64,000 nucleotides of DNA from Isoperla grammatica (GCA_945910005.1 OX246748.1:12019051-12083050); one strand, 5' to 3'. Shown: positions 46,966-60,057, counted from the stretch's first letter. Made by a program: numbers and translations. Notes: a model not told the origin generated them from the sequence alone.

Positions 46966-49224
46966 AACACAGCAGACAATAAATTGTTTTTCTCTCAAAG
47001 ATAAGGTGACCATATTTTGAATATTGCAAACCGCGACTAACAAAGTGTAAGGATTAAAAACTCCATGGACAAGCCCGGGGTCTGGGGCGAGAGTCGAAAC
47101 ATTTTTAATTCATATTTGCGTGCAAAATGCCCAGAAAACAGCTTTCTAACATAAAATTATTAATGAACAAAATAAATATCAATACATTATTATTCATATA
47201 AATTTTAATTAATGCATATTAAGCGTATTTAAATGAATGTGGGTACATTTTTGTAGGCATATTTAGGCCTCATGCCCAGTCGTATTTCGCCAGCCGCCTG
47301 TTGACGGAATAAACTCTGCTGACTTTGAGTGGCGTGATTGTGTGAGTCAGCGTCTGCGATTGCAATGCCATCCAATGTCGAGGGCTAGAGAGCCTACCAG
47401 CAACTGTAAGCCCCCCCCCCCCCCCCCCGTGTTGTCTTTATTGACAGAATACCGGGACACCTTTTCCCCAAAAATTACAAACCGGTAAAAATACGTATTT
47501 TCAATTAATCTCTCGGGACACCGGTACAAGTGTTCCGGTACGTCAGGTCATCTTACTCAAAGAGCGCGGTCACCCACCGATCTCCTGTCTTTGACTGATG
47601 TTGCTCAACCTAAACGTCAGCTGTAATATGGCATTGGGTTGCTGTTGTCAGGGCGCGACACGTAGGAGGGGGGGGGGGGGGGGGGGGGAGGCTTGTGGGG
47701 CATGGTCTTCAAAGATTTTGGTTTCATCCATTCGATTGTGGATGTAACTAGAAATTTATTGGAATTCGTTACCCAGTTAGATTATTTTGCGCCGCAGGGC
47801 GATTTCTTTTGAAATTCTTATAATTAAATAGTTAAGTACATCTAAATTGTATTTAATTTAATTGAATACAGGTATGCACCCATGGTAAAGAGGGCCGGCA
47901 TGAATGAGAATAATCTAGGAGGCAGACGAAAATGTTAAAAGAGAAGTAAGCAAGGCCATAATATTATGACGAATGAGAAAAGGGATTATTAAAGATATGC
48001 ACGAAACCCTCTTTGCGGGCATCGGTCACCACGGGAAAACTCACCTCGACCGCCTAAATTATTGGTGACACAAATTAATGTGATTTTTAACTACGATATA
48101 ATGAACCGAATAATTAAATTTAGAATTAATAATCATCTTTCCAAAAATCTCAGCAGCCTGCAGGACGTCTGGCTGTGTATTTCCATGGGGGGGGGGGGGG
48201 TTGAGGTATTCTATGGTAATACGCCTCCCCCAAGCTAAAAAAAAGTTAACATTAAATTTTCTGAAAATTTTTTCATTATAAGTAAGATATTGACTATATA
48301 ATGACTATTTAAAATTGATTTAAATTTAAAACAACTATTTACTGCAACGCTCCTATATTACTAGAAGGGGATGTGTCGGGGTGGGGGAGGGGGGGGGCTA
48401 ATTGCTATTACTTACCGTATTTTTACTGGTTCCCCCTTGGTACATTCCTGGCGGCGCCCATGGACTAGATATAGTAGTTAGTTACTTTATTCCAGAAAGT
48501 TCTAGCTGAGTGATCGAAAACAAACAGGTTGACGCAAACTGCGTTGTTGTCAAGCCCCGTATCACGACCCCTCGCCCTGAGAGAACAAGGCAGCCAACGC
48601 CTGCCTTAGTCATAGATTACACATTCTATATATTTATCCAAAGTCAATGTATAACGCTGTTATTTAGACCACTCCCTTGACCTTATCTATCGAGTACCGG
48701 GTGGGCCCATGTAACCGCCGAAACTAAATGGAAAACAGGACAAAGAAATCAATACTATTACTATAAAACATCATTAAATTAATACATAAACATGCGTATT
48801 TATTGTCTACCCATTCACAAACAAAACTGATTTTCAGTGGGGGACATTCTATACCATTATAATGATCTTTGTTGCTATGAGGGTTTCAATTTCGTTGTCA
48901 TTACAATGTGAATCTATTAATTTATTGTATGTTTAATTATTAATTTATTATTAAACGGATTTAGCTGCTAGATTATACGATGTCTGCCTCATTGTCGCCT
49001 CTTACGACAGTCAAAGCCATCCTGACAGCGACGTCGGAGGCGGGGGGGGGGGGGAAGAGGGGTAGCTTGCCTCCCTGAGCTTCCATGGGGGGGGGAGGCA
49101 AGAGTATCGTTTTGCCCCCCTCTCCCCTGGAAAATAATTTAATTTATAGAAATTGAGATCCAGTGGACCTTACAATACACAGTCGTTAGAGAACCCCCTC
49201 TCCCCCCACCCCCCTCCAAGGGGA

Positions 49225-49315
49225 AACTTCTTTATCGAAAGCACCAAGGTCCGTCAATCTCCTAGCGGAGGTTCGGTAAACCTCACTTGGGAGTTCGACG
49301 AGCCGCCACCAGAGG
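49225..49315. repeat. Member of a dispersed hairpin repeat family
   Basis: CCAAGGTCCGTCAATCTCC, TAGCGGAGGTTCGGTAAACC and TTGGGAGTTCGACGAGCC occur here and, in other orders or orientations, at 53,111-53,180, 54,762-54,800 and 55,778-55,835. It looks like a short inverted-repeat element with divergent copies. Confidence 0.5.
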
Positions 49316-50317
49316 ATAATTATCATTCTAGAAGGCCTTGGCTTGTATTTACAACAATAATGAAACAGCAGTCATATGTTTTTGTATGAAGATTTTCTCT
49401 CCATCCGAATCGTTAGTCGTATAATTATTTTCCAATAATTTGGTGAGTATTTTCTTGAACATTAATTATTTAATTACACAGTGTAGGTAATAAGAGAGCT
49501 TACTTGATCAAATTATATTAAATGTGGACTATGTTAACTGAGAATTACTAGGGTAATGTAGATATGTCTGTTCTGTTGCTATGGTGGTTTGAACTTCGAC
49601 GATTCTAGAAATATTATTCTTTAAAGCAAAATCAATTAATAAGTTATTTACTGCTGTAAATTATTTAGATGTGTCGTTACATGTAAGACCGTCGTTTAAA
49701 ACATTGGTTTTAGGTTGCGTACCCTTCTGGGCCCGGGGTAGAACTTGGCCCAGGTTGTCACTGCCAATCGTTTTTTTTTTATCCTATGCCGAAAGTTTGA
49801 TTTTTCAATCATTTTTCTTCCTAGCTATCCAATAAATAATAAATACATAAATAAACTCCTTTCAATGTCAGTCCTTCTGCTCGTCCACTTCCTTCAATCA
49901 CCCCAATGATGACCTAGCGTTGTCGAGTACGTAATTAAACACCGAGTACTTGATCGCAATGCTTCCCCAACGTCACATGAATTTGGGTAAATACCCGGGC
50001 ACAGCGGTCCACGTGATAAAAACCATTGTAATTCGTTTTTGAAGTATAATATTATGTAATCTTCTTGTAAGCCACGATGGTAAAGCTTGCGAACAGCTGA
50101 TCGGCTGTTATTGTGCTTCAAGGTCAACACCTCCCCTAACCTTTTGAACGTCTTGAACTAATTAAGCCACGGATTCATCCAAGGATTCATACTGTCGGTC
50201 GAACTAGTTTTAGGGTGTTTTCATGTACTTACGTACGCCATATTGCCATATTTAACGTGATTTACATGTCAAAACGATGTATTGTTAAAATGGAAATTAA
50301 CTAGGTATCAAAAAACA

Positions 50318-50576
50318 TTATCATCATTATCCATCGCCGTTTCCTGCTTCTGGCAGGGTCAGCTTGGGTATCACAACCAAATTTTTCCACCTCTTCCTAT
50401 ATCTTCCCACAATCGTACTTCCTCTACTTGCTCCCAGTTCTCTCCTCTCTTCTGTAGGTCTTCAGCAATCTTTTCCTTCCATCTCTTCCTTGGTCTTCCC
50501 CGTCTTCTTCTTCCTTCGATCCTTTGTTCATATATTCTCCAAGGCATCCTCTCTTCCGTTCAAAAAACATAAAATT
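50318..50576 (-). pseudogene. LINE 3' end fragment, minus strand
   Basis: The minus-strand translation is Arg/Lys-rich, matching the GRPRKRWKEKIAEDL segment of the copy at 53,977-54,295. The nucleotide block TCATTATCCATCGC..TTTCCTGCTTCTGGCAGGG is almost identical between the copies. It is the terminal part of a LINE ORF2, 5'-truncated. Confidence 0.65.
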
Positions 50577-50781
50577 TGAATAAAAAAAAACAAAAAAAAA
50601 CTGTAACTTAGGGCCTACAGATAAATAATCAAATCATGTGTCTACGGACATAATCAATCTCGCAAAGGAATAGGCCTACACAAAAAAGTGAGTAGAACAG
50701 CCGATCAGCTGTTCGCAAGAAATAGGCCTACCCCCGATATTGGTAATAATATGTCGATTAATTTAATATATCCTCTTACAG

Positions 50782-51825
50782 AGATCTGCGCTCTGAACGC
50801 GGAAGATATGTTTGCCAAACAAGCGCAGGCTTTGCTCCTGGTGAGCGTAGTGGCCGTGGTCTTCTTGGCCGACGGTACCACCGCCAAGCGGAAGAAACGA
50901 GAACTACCGATGATCTGGGAGAACATCAAGACGCTTCCGAAAGAAGAAATAGGTGAGAGAAATAAAGAAATAGGCCTAGGGAAGAGAAATAAAAACAAAT
51001 CCGAGTGTTCACTTCCTCGAATAAATGAGTACAGCACTTAAATCAAAATATGATTAGGCCTATATTATGTTCTTCTTGGCCCGGGGTAGAATTTGACCTA
51101 GGGTGACTCTGCCGGTCGTAAGAAGCAACTGTTCCGTCGAGATGGGTTTGCGCATATCTATAATCATTCCTTTGCTATCATCATCATCATCATCATCATC
51201 ATCATCGTGTTTCTCAGATTTTTAATTTTTTCTCTTTCTCTTCTAATTCTCATTTTTGCCGCCCCCCCCCCCCCCCCCCCCCCCTCTTTGTGAAAGACAA
51301 TCCACGTCCTCTCCTTTCCCTTTTTCTCCCTTTTCTCCCTTTTCTTTCTACTTTCCCATTTCCTCCTTCAAACACCGCCCCCCCCCCCCCGACGTCATAT
51401 GATCATAGTTGTCGAGTAGATACGTCGTTAAACAACAAATAACCAAACGTAACATCACCATCGCTCAACGATAAATAAAAGTGAAGATCGTATTTATGTT
51501 TCTAGTTTCGTCGGTCAAGGCCATCTTCAACCCCAACGCGAGGAACATCATGGACGAGAAGATCACCGAGGAGATCAACACCTTCCTCGCCCACCCCGAC
51601 CTTGACCCCTTGGTCATACCCCACGTCGACGTGGACGTCGTCGAGGGGCTGATCAAGTAAGTGTGCCTGTCTGTCTGTCTTCTGTATGTCTGTCTGTCTG
51701 TCTGTCTGTCTAGTGTCTTCTCTTTCACCCCCCCCCGACCTTGACCCCATGGTCATACCCCACGTCGACGTGGACATCGTCGAGGGGCTGATCAAGTAAG
51801 TGTGCCTGTCTGTCTGTCTTCTGTA

Positions 51826-51911
<86 letters not shown>

Positions 51912-54616
51912 GTGTCTTCTCTTTCACCCCCCCCCCCCCGACCTTGACCCCATGGTCATACCCCACGTCGACGTGGACATCGTCGAGGGGCTCATCAAGT
52001 AAGTGTGCCTGTCTGTCTGTCTGTCTAGTATCGCCTCGCTCACCCCCCCCCCCCCCTCCAACCGCTTAACTGATCACCCCTTAATTATGTCGACCCCGTG
52101 GAGACGAGAACTGATATCGGCCGATGTCATACCTACTTACCTAGTTATCGATTACGCCTACAACAACAATTAATAATAACAACGATATTAATAAGTAAAA
52201 AATTGTTCGGACAAACACGGTTAAAAACATTCACGCACTACTCACCGCGTTATATTTCGGCAACATCCGTCGCCATCCTCAGACGCGAGGCAACGAGGGA
52301 GTTGCCTCGCGTCTGAGGATGGCGACGGATGTTGCCGAAATATAACGCGGTGAGTAGTGCGTGAATGTTTTTAACCGTGTTTGTCCGAACAAATTTTAAC
52401 TTATATTTTCATCTTCCGGTTAATGAGTCCTGGTGTGTGTTATGAACAATATTAATAATGTCCTCGTCCGCAGGCTGAACGGAACCCTCGACAAGATCAC
52501 CGCCACTGGCATCTCCAAACTCAAGGTCGACAAGATTCACGTGAACGTGCTCCTACTCAAGGCCGAGTTCGAGTTCACGTTGCCGTCTCTCTCCGTGGCC
52601 GGTAAATACAACATGGACTGCATGATCGACGGAATACTGCCGCTGTTCGGCAAGGGACCCTTCGAGTGAGTACTGCCTGTCGTACGAGGCGACTACAATA
52701 CATGGACAAGTTGCAGTGCGCGATCACTGTGCTACAAGTTACCCGTCCACATACTCCCCTTTTTCTCCCCGCCCTCCTACTTGCCTTTTTCCACCAAACA
52801 CCCCCCATCATCGTCATACTTCGCCCACTCGTCGTCTCGATTAGCCAAGTTGTAAAAATATGAGACGTGAAGCCCAAATATCAAACATTTATCCCGCACC
52901 GCACCTCCAAATATAACCTCGCCACCCCGCACCCCTTAAGCCTAGTTTACGATTGGCGTCAACTTGAATCGTCAACCGGTAATAGTTTCACGTTAGCGTT
53001 TTTGATTCACGATTCGACGGCAACTGAAGCTGCGTCGGTATTCATCGGTGAACTTCGTTGATCTTCGTTAATGCACGGCCATCTCTACACGTTGTTCCCG
53101 TCAAGCTCAACTTGATCTCCGCCTAGCGGAGGCTCGTCGAACTTGGGAGTTCGACGAGCGTCCGCTAGGCGGAGATCAAGTAGACCTTGGTTCCCAAAGT
53201 TGTGATGTAGAGCATTCTGTGGTTTTAGGTAAACAACAGCTGTTTGTGGTTGTCATTTATAGGTTATTATTTGTGTGCCAGTGAACATCAACAAAATCAA
53301 AAGAAGAAAATGCTTTCTTTGGAAAACGAACAGATATTTCTTTTGAAACTCTTTGGTGACATGTGAATGCGCATGCGCGAGCGTCAAACGTTAACGCCAA
53401 TCGTCAAAGTTGAACTTTGACGTTGACGGTTCAAGTTGACGGTTGACGCATTTCTGCAATCGTGAATGCTTCCATATGAATATACAGGTTTATCAAGGTG
53501 TTGAAGTTGAAGTTAGCGTTGACGCCAATCGTACACTAGGCTTTACTATGACCTAACCGCAACCGCAACATCTATCCCAGGATGTATAAGTGAAAATGGC
53601 GCCAGATTTGAATTCAAACATGAAATAATATTGCCGAAATACAATTGTGAGACGCGACCTTCTCTTCCAGGGTCAACGTGACGGACCTCAAGGTTGCCGG
53701 GTCGGTCAAGATCGGACTCAAGGACGGATCCGTCTACATCAAGTCTCTGGACCTGGACCTCACTGTGGGCGGACTTAACGTGAGTGACGTCGTCCACTGC
53801 ACTCCGCCTCCCCCCCCCCCCCCACACCCATGTTTCAGGAAACATAGTTCTAATTTAGTTCATAGTTCGAATGGTTCTCTTGGGAGTCACACAAACAGAT
53901 TTCTTTACAGGGGGGAATTAATTTCTTTGGGGGAGATAGTACCCCCCACATCCCCTCCCCACTTCAATTAATTAATCATCATTATCCATCGCTGTTTCCT
54001 GCTTCTGGCAGGGTCAGCTTGGGTTTCACAACCAAATGTTTCCACCTCTTCCTATCTTCTCACAACCGTACGCTCCCAGTTCTCTCCTAGGTCTTCAGCG
54101 ATCTTTTCCTTCCATCTCTTCCTTGGTCTTCCCCGTCTTCTTCTTCTTCTTCCTTCGATCTTTCTTTCACATATTCTCCTGGGCATCCTCTCTTCCGTCA
54201 TCCGTTGCATGTGTCCAAACCATCTCAGCCTTGTCCTTCCCATTCTGTCCCCTAGTTTCTCCACACCAAGCATTTCTCTAATGTTATTATTATTATCGTG
54301 TGTGTTTTTAAAACGCGTTGTTGTTGTTGTTGTCGTTCAGGTGAACATCCAGCGCATCATGGACGACGAGGACATCTCGAAGGTGATCAACGGAATGATC
54401 AACACGATGGCGGTGGACATGATCGCCGATAACAAGAAAGCGGTGGAAAAGATGGTCGCCGACCGTCTCGTGAGGTTCGTCAACTCCAAGATGGAGGGAG
54501 TCAGTTTCAAGACGGTCTTGCAGGCGATCGAGGACATTGAGATTACCGCCTCCACCACCACCACCACCACCACCACGACGCCGACCCTCACTAACCTTGC
54601 CGAGACGGAACTGTGA
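50782..54616 (+). CDS. Secreted JHBP/takeout-like (TULIP) lipid-binding protein, gene 1
   Basis: Five coding exons: 50,782-50,952 (ATG at 50,808), 51,506-51,656, 52,474-52,665, 53,671-53,779 and 54,341-54,616, all GT/AG, phases 1, 2, 2, 0; product 290 residues. Residues 1-26 form a signal peptide (LLLVSVVAVVFLA core) before KRKKREL. The body resembles haemolymph juvenile-hormone-binding/takeout proteins: LNGTLDKITATGISKLKVDK, a glycine-rich turn GKGPFEVNVTDLKVAG, and an alternating beta-strand pattern, then helical VINGMINTMAVDMIADN. Potential N-glycosylation sites are N101 and N165. The tail has a run of about ten threonines (54,555-54,584). The N-terminal cysteine pair of insect members is missing, so the ligand and role are unknown. 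An acceptor-like CTCTTACAG at 50,781 implies a further 5' UTR exon. Coding GC is much higher than in the flanks, supporting a real gene. A paralog follows 4.5 kb downstream. Confidence 0.82.
51178..51208. repeat. ATC microsatellite in intron 1
   Basis: About ten ATC units, followed by two poly-C tracts (about 51,262-51,284 and 51,378-51,390). Confidence 0.85.
51589..52065 (+). repeat. Exon 2 3' part and donor present three times, with TCTG repeats
   Basis: The last 58 or so bases of exon 2 with the donor GTAAGTGTG recur at about 51,739-51,805 and 51,942-52,008. Each copy is followed by TCTG repeats (longest about 51,811-51,910) and preceded, in the extra copies, by poly-C instead of an acceptor. 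The extra copies still encode DLDPMVIPHVDVDIVEGLIK, differing by conservative changes (L to M, V to I). They supply two decoy donor sites inside intron 2 but no acceptor, so they should not be included as exons unless read through. Confidence 0.9.
52198..52397. mobile_element. 200-bp foldback MITE in intron 2
   Basis: Arms 52,198-52,294 and 52,301-52,397 are near-exact reverse complements around a 6-base loop. Ends read AAAATTGTTCGGACAAACAC. The perfect arms suggest a recent origin. Confidence 0.85.
52937..53545. mobile_element. 609-bp inverted-repeat element in intron 3
   Basis: TAAGCCTAGTTTACGATTGG at the left and TAAAGCCTAGTGTACGATTG (inverted) at the right continue as GCGTCAAC. GTCAACTTGAA and TTCAAGTTGACGG add subterminal inverted repeats. 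A 70-bp GC-rich hairpin (53,111-53,180) sits inside and belongs to the family at 49.2 kb. Confidence 0.75.
53977..54295 (-). pseudogene. LINE 3' end fragment in intron 4, minus strand
   Basis: The minus-strand translation contains RLRWFGHMQRMTEERMPRRI and GRPRKRWKEKIAEDLGE, the WFGH motif and basic tail found at the end of many LINE ORF2 proteins. It is 5'-truncated and antisense to the host gene. A second copy lies at 50,318-50,576. Confidence 0.75.
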
Positions 54617-54808
54617 GCGGGGGTCGGTTTGTGTGTGTGTGTGTGATTTGTATTATACGCGTGTGGTTTCCATCCGGCGTTTTACGTGCGTGCTCGGAAA
54701 ATACGGTCGTATATTGAAATCTGGTGCTAAAACATAATCGAGAATTTGATGCGAGATCCATGAATCCCCCGGCGGAGGTTCGGTAAACCTCAAGGTTAGG
54801 TCGTCTCA

Positions 54809-55535
54809 GGACCCTTATTCTGTAAAATGTTCTCGTTCTCGTGTGAAACGAAAACGAAATCTGCACCCGTTCCGAGGCTAGAAGGTACCAGCAAATAGTA
54901 TTTCTCCATTGTAGTCACGTTTACGGTCACAGCTGACTATAATTATCAGAATGCAGAACGAAATCAGCCGCCAATTATGAATATGAAATTCTGGCACAGA
55001 TTTTAGTCACATGGCCAACTGCTTGCGACAATAGTAGTCCCCGTGGAGCTACCGAGACCTCCTATCTTCTAAATCATGGCCGACCGAGTTCCGCCATCAA
55101 CTTAATGCTAAGGTGTAGTTTTATCTCTATTTGACAACACTTTGACATATATCTTTACTTACCACCTTGTACTATACTATTGAACTAATTATTGTAATTT
55201 AACCATGGCATATATCCATTTATTTACTTAGATTGTTGAATTTACATGTTATGTCGTTTGATTTGGCATTTCGAGTCTTTATTGTGTCAAAAATAACAAG
55301 TGGCAGTTGTTATGGACTTGATACCGCAGCCTACTGCATGTTTTAACAGATATAGTGGGCAGTGACCGTTGACACCACATACACATGACTTCGAACAGTG
55401 CTATTCCAATGTCTTTGGACTGCAACCGAGAAATACCATTGGCTGCTACCATCCTAGCCTCCAAACAATACCAAATCGAGATTTCGTTTAGTTCTCGTTT
55501 CGTTTCACACGAGAACATTTTACAGAATAAGGGCC
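54809..55535. mobile_element. Inverted-repeat element, about 730 bp, downstream of gene 1
   Basis: CCCTTATTCTGTAAAATGTT followed by CTCGTGTGAAACGAAA is repeated in inverted form at the right end (TTTCACACGAGAACATTTTA, CAGAATAAGGG). There is no open frame with known motifs. Target duplication is unclear. Confidence 0.7.
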
Positions 55536-55622
55536 CAGGGGCACGAAAGTGTGGATAGAATCCAAGTATAATATTTGAAGGGTTGATGTAAAATGGCTGT
55601 ATAGCTGTATTTAAATCCTGAA

Positions 55623-55655
<33 letters not shown>

Positions 55656-58600
55656 AATTAATTACTTTCCTTCCAGTCGATAAAATGCCGTTTTGAACCA
55701 GGATTATTAGGTAATTGGCAGATCAAATAATTTGTTTTGCTGGATGATTCTCGCATTTTAATAATGATGAGACGACCTAGATAGTTTGGGAGTTCAACGA
55801 GCCTCTGCTAGGGGATTTACGGACCTTGGAAAATATGTATATTACGTTTTTTTTCGATCGGACACATTGCGTGTAGGCTGATTTTAAAATATTTAAATTT
55901 CAAAGCGTCAGAAATGGTGTCAAGAAATTTAAGGCTGTTTTTTTTACCGTTGCAGATTTCTAAAATATGCGTAACAATATACAAAGGTTTAACTTTGAAA
56001 TATTGAAACAAAAATTGACCTCTGATAGTGTCAAAATTATTTTGTTCCAAATAGTTCAGCCGCCGCTACCGGAAATATTGCTACTTAAATCCACTTCACG
56101 TCGAACTAAGTTTTGTAAAAGTTACGTGATGGTGATAAACGATTTTTATTGGGGTTTAAGAACACGCTTTGGTCTAGGGTACGACATATTTTCAGTAATC
56201 TTTATTCATTTTTTGTGTATCGTTGTTTTAATCTACCGGTACGGCGAGTGTATTTGTACCGGTCGATTAAAATAGTAATACAAAAAATACCTTTAATGGT
56301 ATTAATTTGCACAGAAAATACTTCGTATTCTAGACAAAAGTATGTTCTTGAACCGCAACAAAAATTGTTGATTACCATCGCGTATTTATTGCAACACTTG
56401 GTTCGACTTGAAGTGGATTAAAGTAGCAATATTGGTACCGGCGGCTGAAAATTAATTAAAAGTTAAAAAACAATTTTGATAAACAGAGATTAATGTTTCA
56501 ATTTTACAGTAAAACTTTTGTATGTTATAAGCATATTTAAAAAAAAACTGAAAACGGTGATAGCAACATAATATTAATATGTTTATTGACTGACAAAGCC
56601 ACAAAAGTGGCGGGTTTTTTGGAAACTAGTTGTCAATAACGTATGTTTCGGTCGTACACGGACACGAACGAATGCCAGCTCGAAAAAAGCATGAAATATG
56701 TTTAAAATGTTTTTATATTATTAATTACTCAACGCAGAGTTTGACGTGCTAATAGATTATGATGATAATAATGGTGATGGTGATGATGATAATAAATAAA
56801 ATAAATATAATAACATTAATGAAATAAATAAAATAAATATTAATATTTAAATGTATTCTTTGAATAATCTCTTCGGTTATGTTTTAACACCAGATTTCGA
56901 TATCAGTTTGAACAAGGTTCATTTTCCCCTGCATATTAATTGATAAAATGCGAAACGCGGGTGGTACCGCAGCACTTGTCGTCGATGAAAGCAAAGTTTC
57001 GAGGTGGGTCATAGTTTTGAACTTTAACCTCTTCATTTATGTTTTATCTGGTCGGTATATCCATCCACCGATAAGCCAAAGTATTGTTTTGAGTTCCATG
57101 AATTTAAATTACTAGTTATGAGATGGACGTATATTTTATTGTCTTGAGATTTCATTTCAAATGATTTTCGTTTTTGTGTTTGATGAATCCATTATTATCA
57201 TTGTGTATGTGATATTATTTTACGAAATTAAATCGAAATTGACAATGGAATTAAACGTGTCTCATTATTAAATTTAGTTGGGTTGTTGATGGACATAAAA
57301 TATGTCGTGTGTATGTTTTTCAATAATTATCAATCGATGCCAACGAAGAATATTGAACTGCAATCAGAGGATTTCACGGAGTCAAAAAAAAACGCAAGAA
57401 CTACCTTTGTGATGACAAATTGGTGCTGGTTGTGATTTCAAATTGAAACTCGTCATTAATTAGGCATTAATTACATGCATACAGCATAATATGTTGAAAA
57501 ATGTGTGTTTCAAATTAATGAAAAATAGAATACGTGTTTATATATTAGGTAATGTCATAGATAATTACACTACGTGGATACTGGATAGTGAATTCCTTAT
57601 CCGTGGTATACTGATCAACATATTAGACGTACTTTTGCCACATAAATGGCGAAATTCAATTTTCAACAGGTGTTCACCAGCTGTCGCTGTGGAGTGCTAA
57701 AATGGAATCAACTTTATAATCTTATCATAGTATAAAGATCTTATCAACATGGGAAATAACCATATCCGAACTCCCCACTTGTTTACGTTTACAACATGTA
57801 AACAGCGATTGTTTTCAAGTGTGTGTTTATAGTTGTTGACCTTTGTATTTTATCTTATACTTTCGTTCTTTAATTATTTACTATTCGATTGAGAACACAC
57901 GCGTGGAAATACGTTTTAGTGATTAGATTTCGTGTAAGATTAAAACAATCTTGGAACAAACATCGTTTTAGATAAAGACTGAGATTGAAGACAATCAAGT
58001 CTCAATTGTCCGTCATTAATTTTGAAGATCCAACTACTAACACTATCCTTATGTGCTTGTTTTTCTTTATTTGCGATTTTATTATTTTGGCAGTTTAGTC
58101 AAAAGAGTGTATTATTTTGTCATCAATAGACAAATAAATGTAACAAAATTTGAAATAAATAATATTTGTTGGTTTATTTATTTTTTTCATGTATTTATAT
58201 CCATATATCCGTTCAGTTTTCAACTGACTTACAAAAAGAGGACAACAAAATTAATGTAGGCCTACTCTCCATTTCCCTCAATCACCCCCACATTACAAGA
58301 CCTGTTGTTGAGTAAAATAACTAAAACCTGACCTCTTTGGCATCCTTAACTTTAACTTACTCAGGCTTAACGTTCAAGTATCTTTATACGGTATCGTAAA
58401 TGATAAGATTTGCCGATTGTTTTTGTTTTTCAAATAATGAGTATTTATGCGATAACAGGATGAATATAAAAGTGATAGGCACATGTTTACCATTATTATT
58501 TTGCTACTCTTCGAGCAAGGTCTAAAAATTGGAACACAAATTTAGGTAAGGGATTTATCTCTTCTTAGTATTCATTCTACAGCCATGCACTATGCACTAT

Positions 58601-59080
58601 GCACTAAACTAAAACCTTATCATTAGTTTACTTTTATATAATTTTCTCAAAATGTCAATCACTTGATGTTATTTTAATTTTGAACTTTTCTAGTATGCCA
58701 GGAAGAAAATAAATTTATGGACTTGTGAAAAGCGTGAGATAATTTTCGCCAGTACTGTTAAATTGACATTCTTGTTATAAATTCAAAAATAAATATAAAC
58801 ATTAATTTATTTTATTATTTACCCCTAATTTTGTCTATTTTTGACATTGTTTGAGTACTATTTGCTTTCTAGTAGACTATTTTTGTTTGCGAAGGTCACC
58901 ATGAAAGTTTGAGCTTCACATATATTATCTGCTATTATAAATTTATAATGTATGATAACATATATTACGTGAAATTACATTAAATCAATCAATAAATCAA
59001 TCAATCAGTTAAATAAAAAAAATCACTTTTTTTATGAAAGCTGGTGTCCCTCGATTGATCAGACGATTTCTTTCCTTTAG
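55536..59080. other. Spacer between the two JHBP-like genes
   Basis: About 3.5 kb of AT-rich sequence. An AATA microsatellite lies at about 55,618-55,655, a hairpin-family member at 55,778-55,835, and a GAT/AAT-rich simple tract at 56,756-56,850. No exon with good splice signals is seen; a 5' UTR exon of gene 2 is expected here but cannot be picked out. Confidence 0.5.
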
Positions 59081-59522
59081 AAAAATGGCTATATCTCGAC
59101 AAGTAGCGGGAGTTTTGTTTCTGGTGGCCATATTTAGCCAGAGCTACGGTGACGCCATCTCCGAAAAGAAAAGGGAACTACCGAGACTATGGCAAAACCT
59201 TAAAGAGATGTCCAGAGAGGAAAGAGGTAAGGCCCTTCCCACAGGACACGAGTGTTTGAGTTTTCGCGCCTCTCATTGGCTTTGAGTAGTTACTTTTACC
59301 GTTGAGTGAGAATTATAGGGCTTTTACGTAGGTACCCTAGACCAAGGTCTAATAAATTGCTACTGGGCTAGTAGCGGTACAGGCCGATGGCCAAATACTT
59401 TGTGCCTCGCAATTACTCCGCTAGGAGTAAATTGGCAAATATATAATATAGGCAATAGACTATGCATTCTGGTGGCAGCAAAACAAACTAGACCAAAGAG
59501 ATATTTATCCATCAATTGTTGA

Positions 59523-59696
59523 AGGCGGGTTCACACAAAATGACTAAGACTAACGATTAGTGTTTAAAGTTGATTTTCGATTGTTGGCATTGTTGAAATA
59601 CATTTGGGGATGGATGTTTCCGAGTACGTTGTTTTCCCAAGGCTTTATCACTCTATTGTTAGTCTTAGTCCATAGTCATTCTGTCTGAACGCGCCT
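59523..59696. mobile_element. 174-bp MITE in intron 1 of gene 2
   Basis: AGGCGGGTTCACACAAAATG at the left and AGGCGCGTTCAGACAGAATG (inverted) at the right, with GACTAAGACTAAC inside both. The 3-bp TGA lies outside each end (59,520-59,522 and 59,697-59,699). Confidence 0.75.
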
Positions 59697-60057
59697 TGAA
59701 TAAATAAAACTACAAATACGCCGACAATGGTATAGCATAGCAACGCTATTTATTGTCAATAAATATATATTTTATATTATTTTATTAATAATTAAATAAT
59801 TAAATAATTAAATAAATGGATGTCAAAAATTCAAATCTCAATTACTACTCATGGCATCCGCTTACATAACACATGTAAACTTATTGAATGTATGAAGAGC
59901 TACATAATTGATTTGCAAATTAATTTGTCCGTGTAACTGGCAATGTCCTGTCATGGGGCGGAAACTCACAATAAAATCGAACTGAATTGAATGATCATGG
60001 TCCGTTGTTTTAGTGGACGCTCTGACGACCCTGCTCAAGCCCAGCCTGAAGAACGCT

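Larger units (their letters stand above)
46106..50317. other. Non-coding stretch with many poly-C and poly-G tracts
   Basis: No gene is recognised over about 4.2 kb. Homopolymer C or G runs of ten or more occur near 46,598, 47,409, 47,668, 48,187, 48,388 and 49,042. A short tandem repeat of CTACAATGTACATTGTACAAG-like words lies at 46,858-46,965. Open frames across these tracts are low-complexity. Confidence 0.55.

Noticed and set aside
51502..51966. Minus-strand frame with TDRQ repeats
   Set aside because: It is the complement of the TCTG microsatellite and of exon 2 of gene 1.
52433..52473. A start codon in front of exon 3 of gene 1 as a separate short gene
   Set aside because: The region before 52,474 is intron; the acceptor and phase join exon 3 to exon 2, as in the paralog.
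56149..56421. Plus-strand open frame of 90 residues
   Set aside because: No splice-bounded structure, no recognised domain, and AT-rich composition unlike the nearby true exons.
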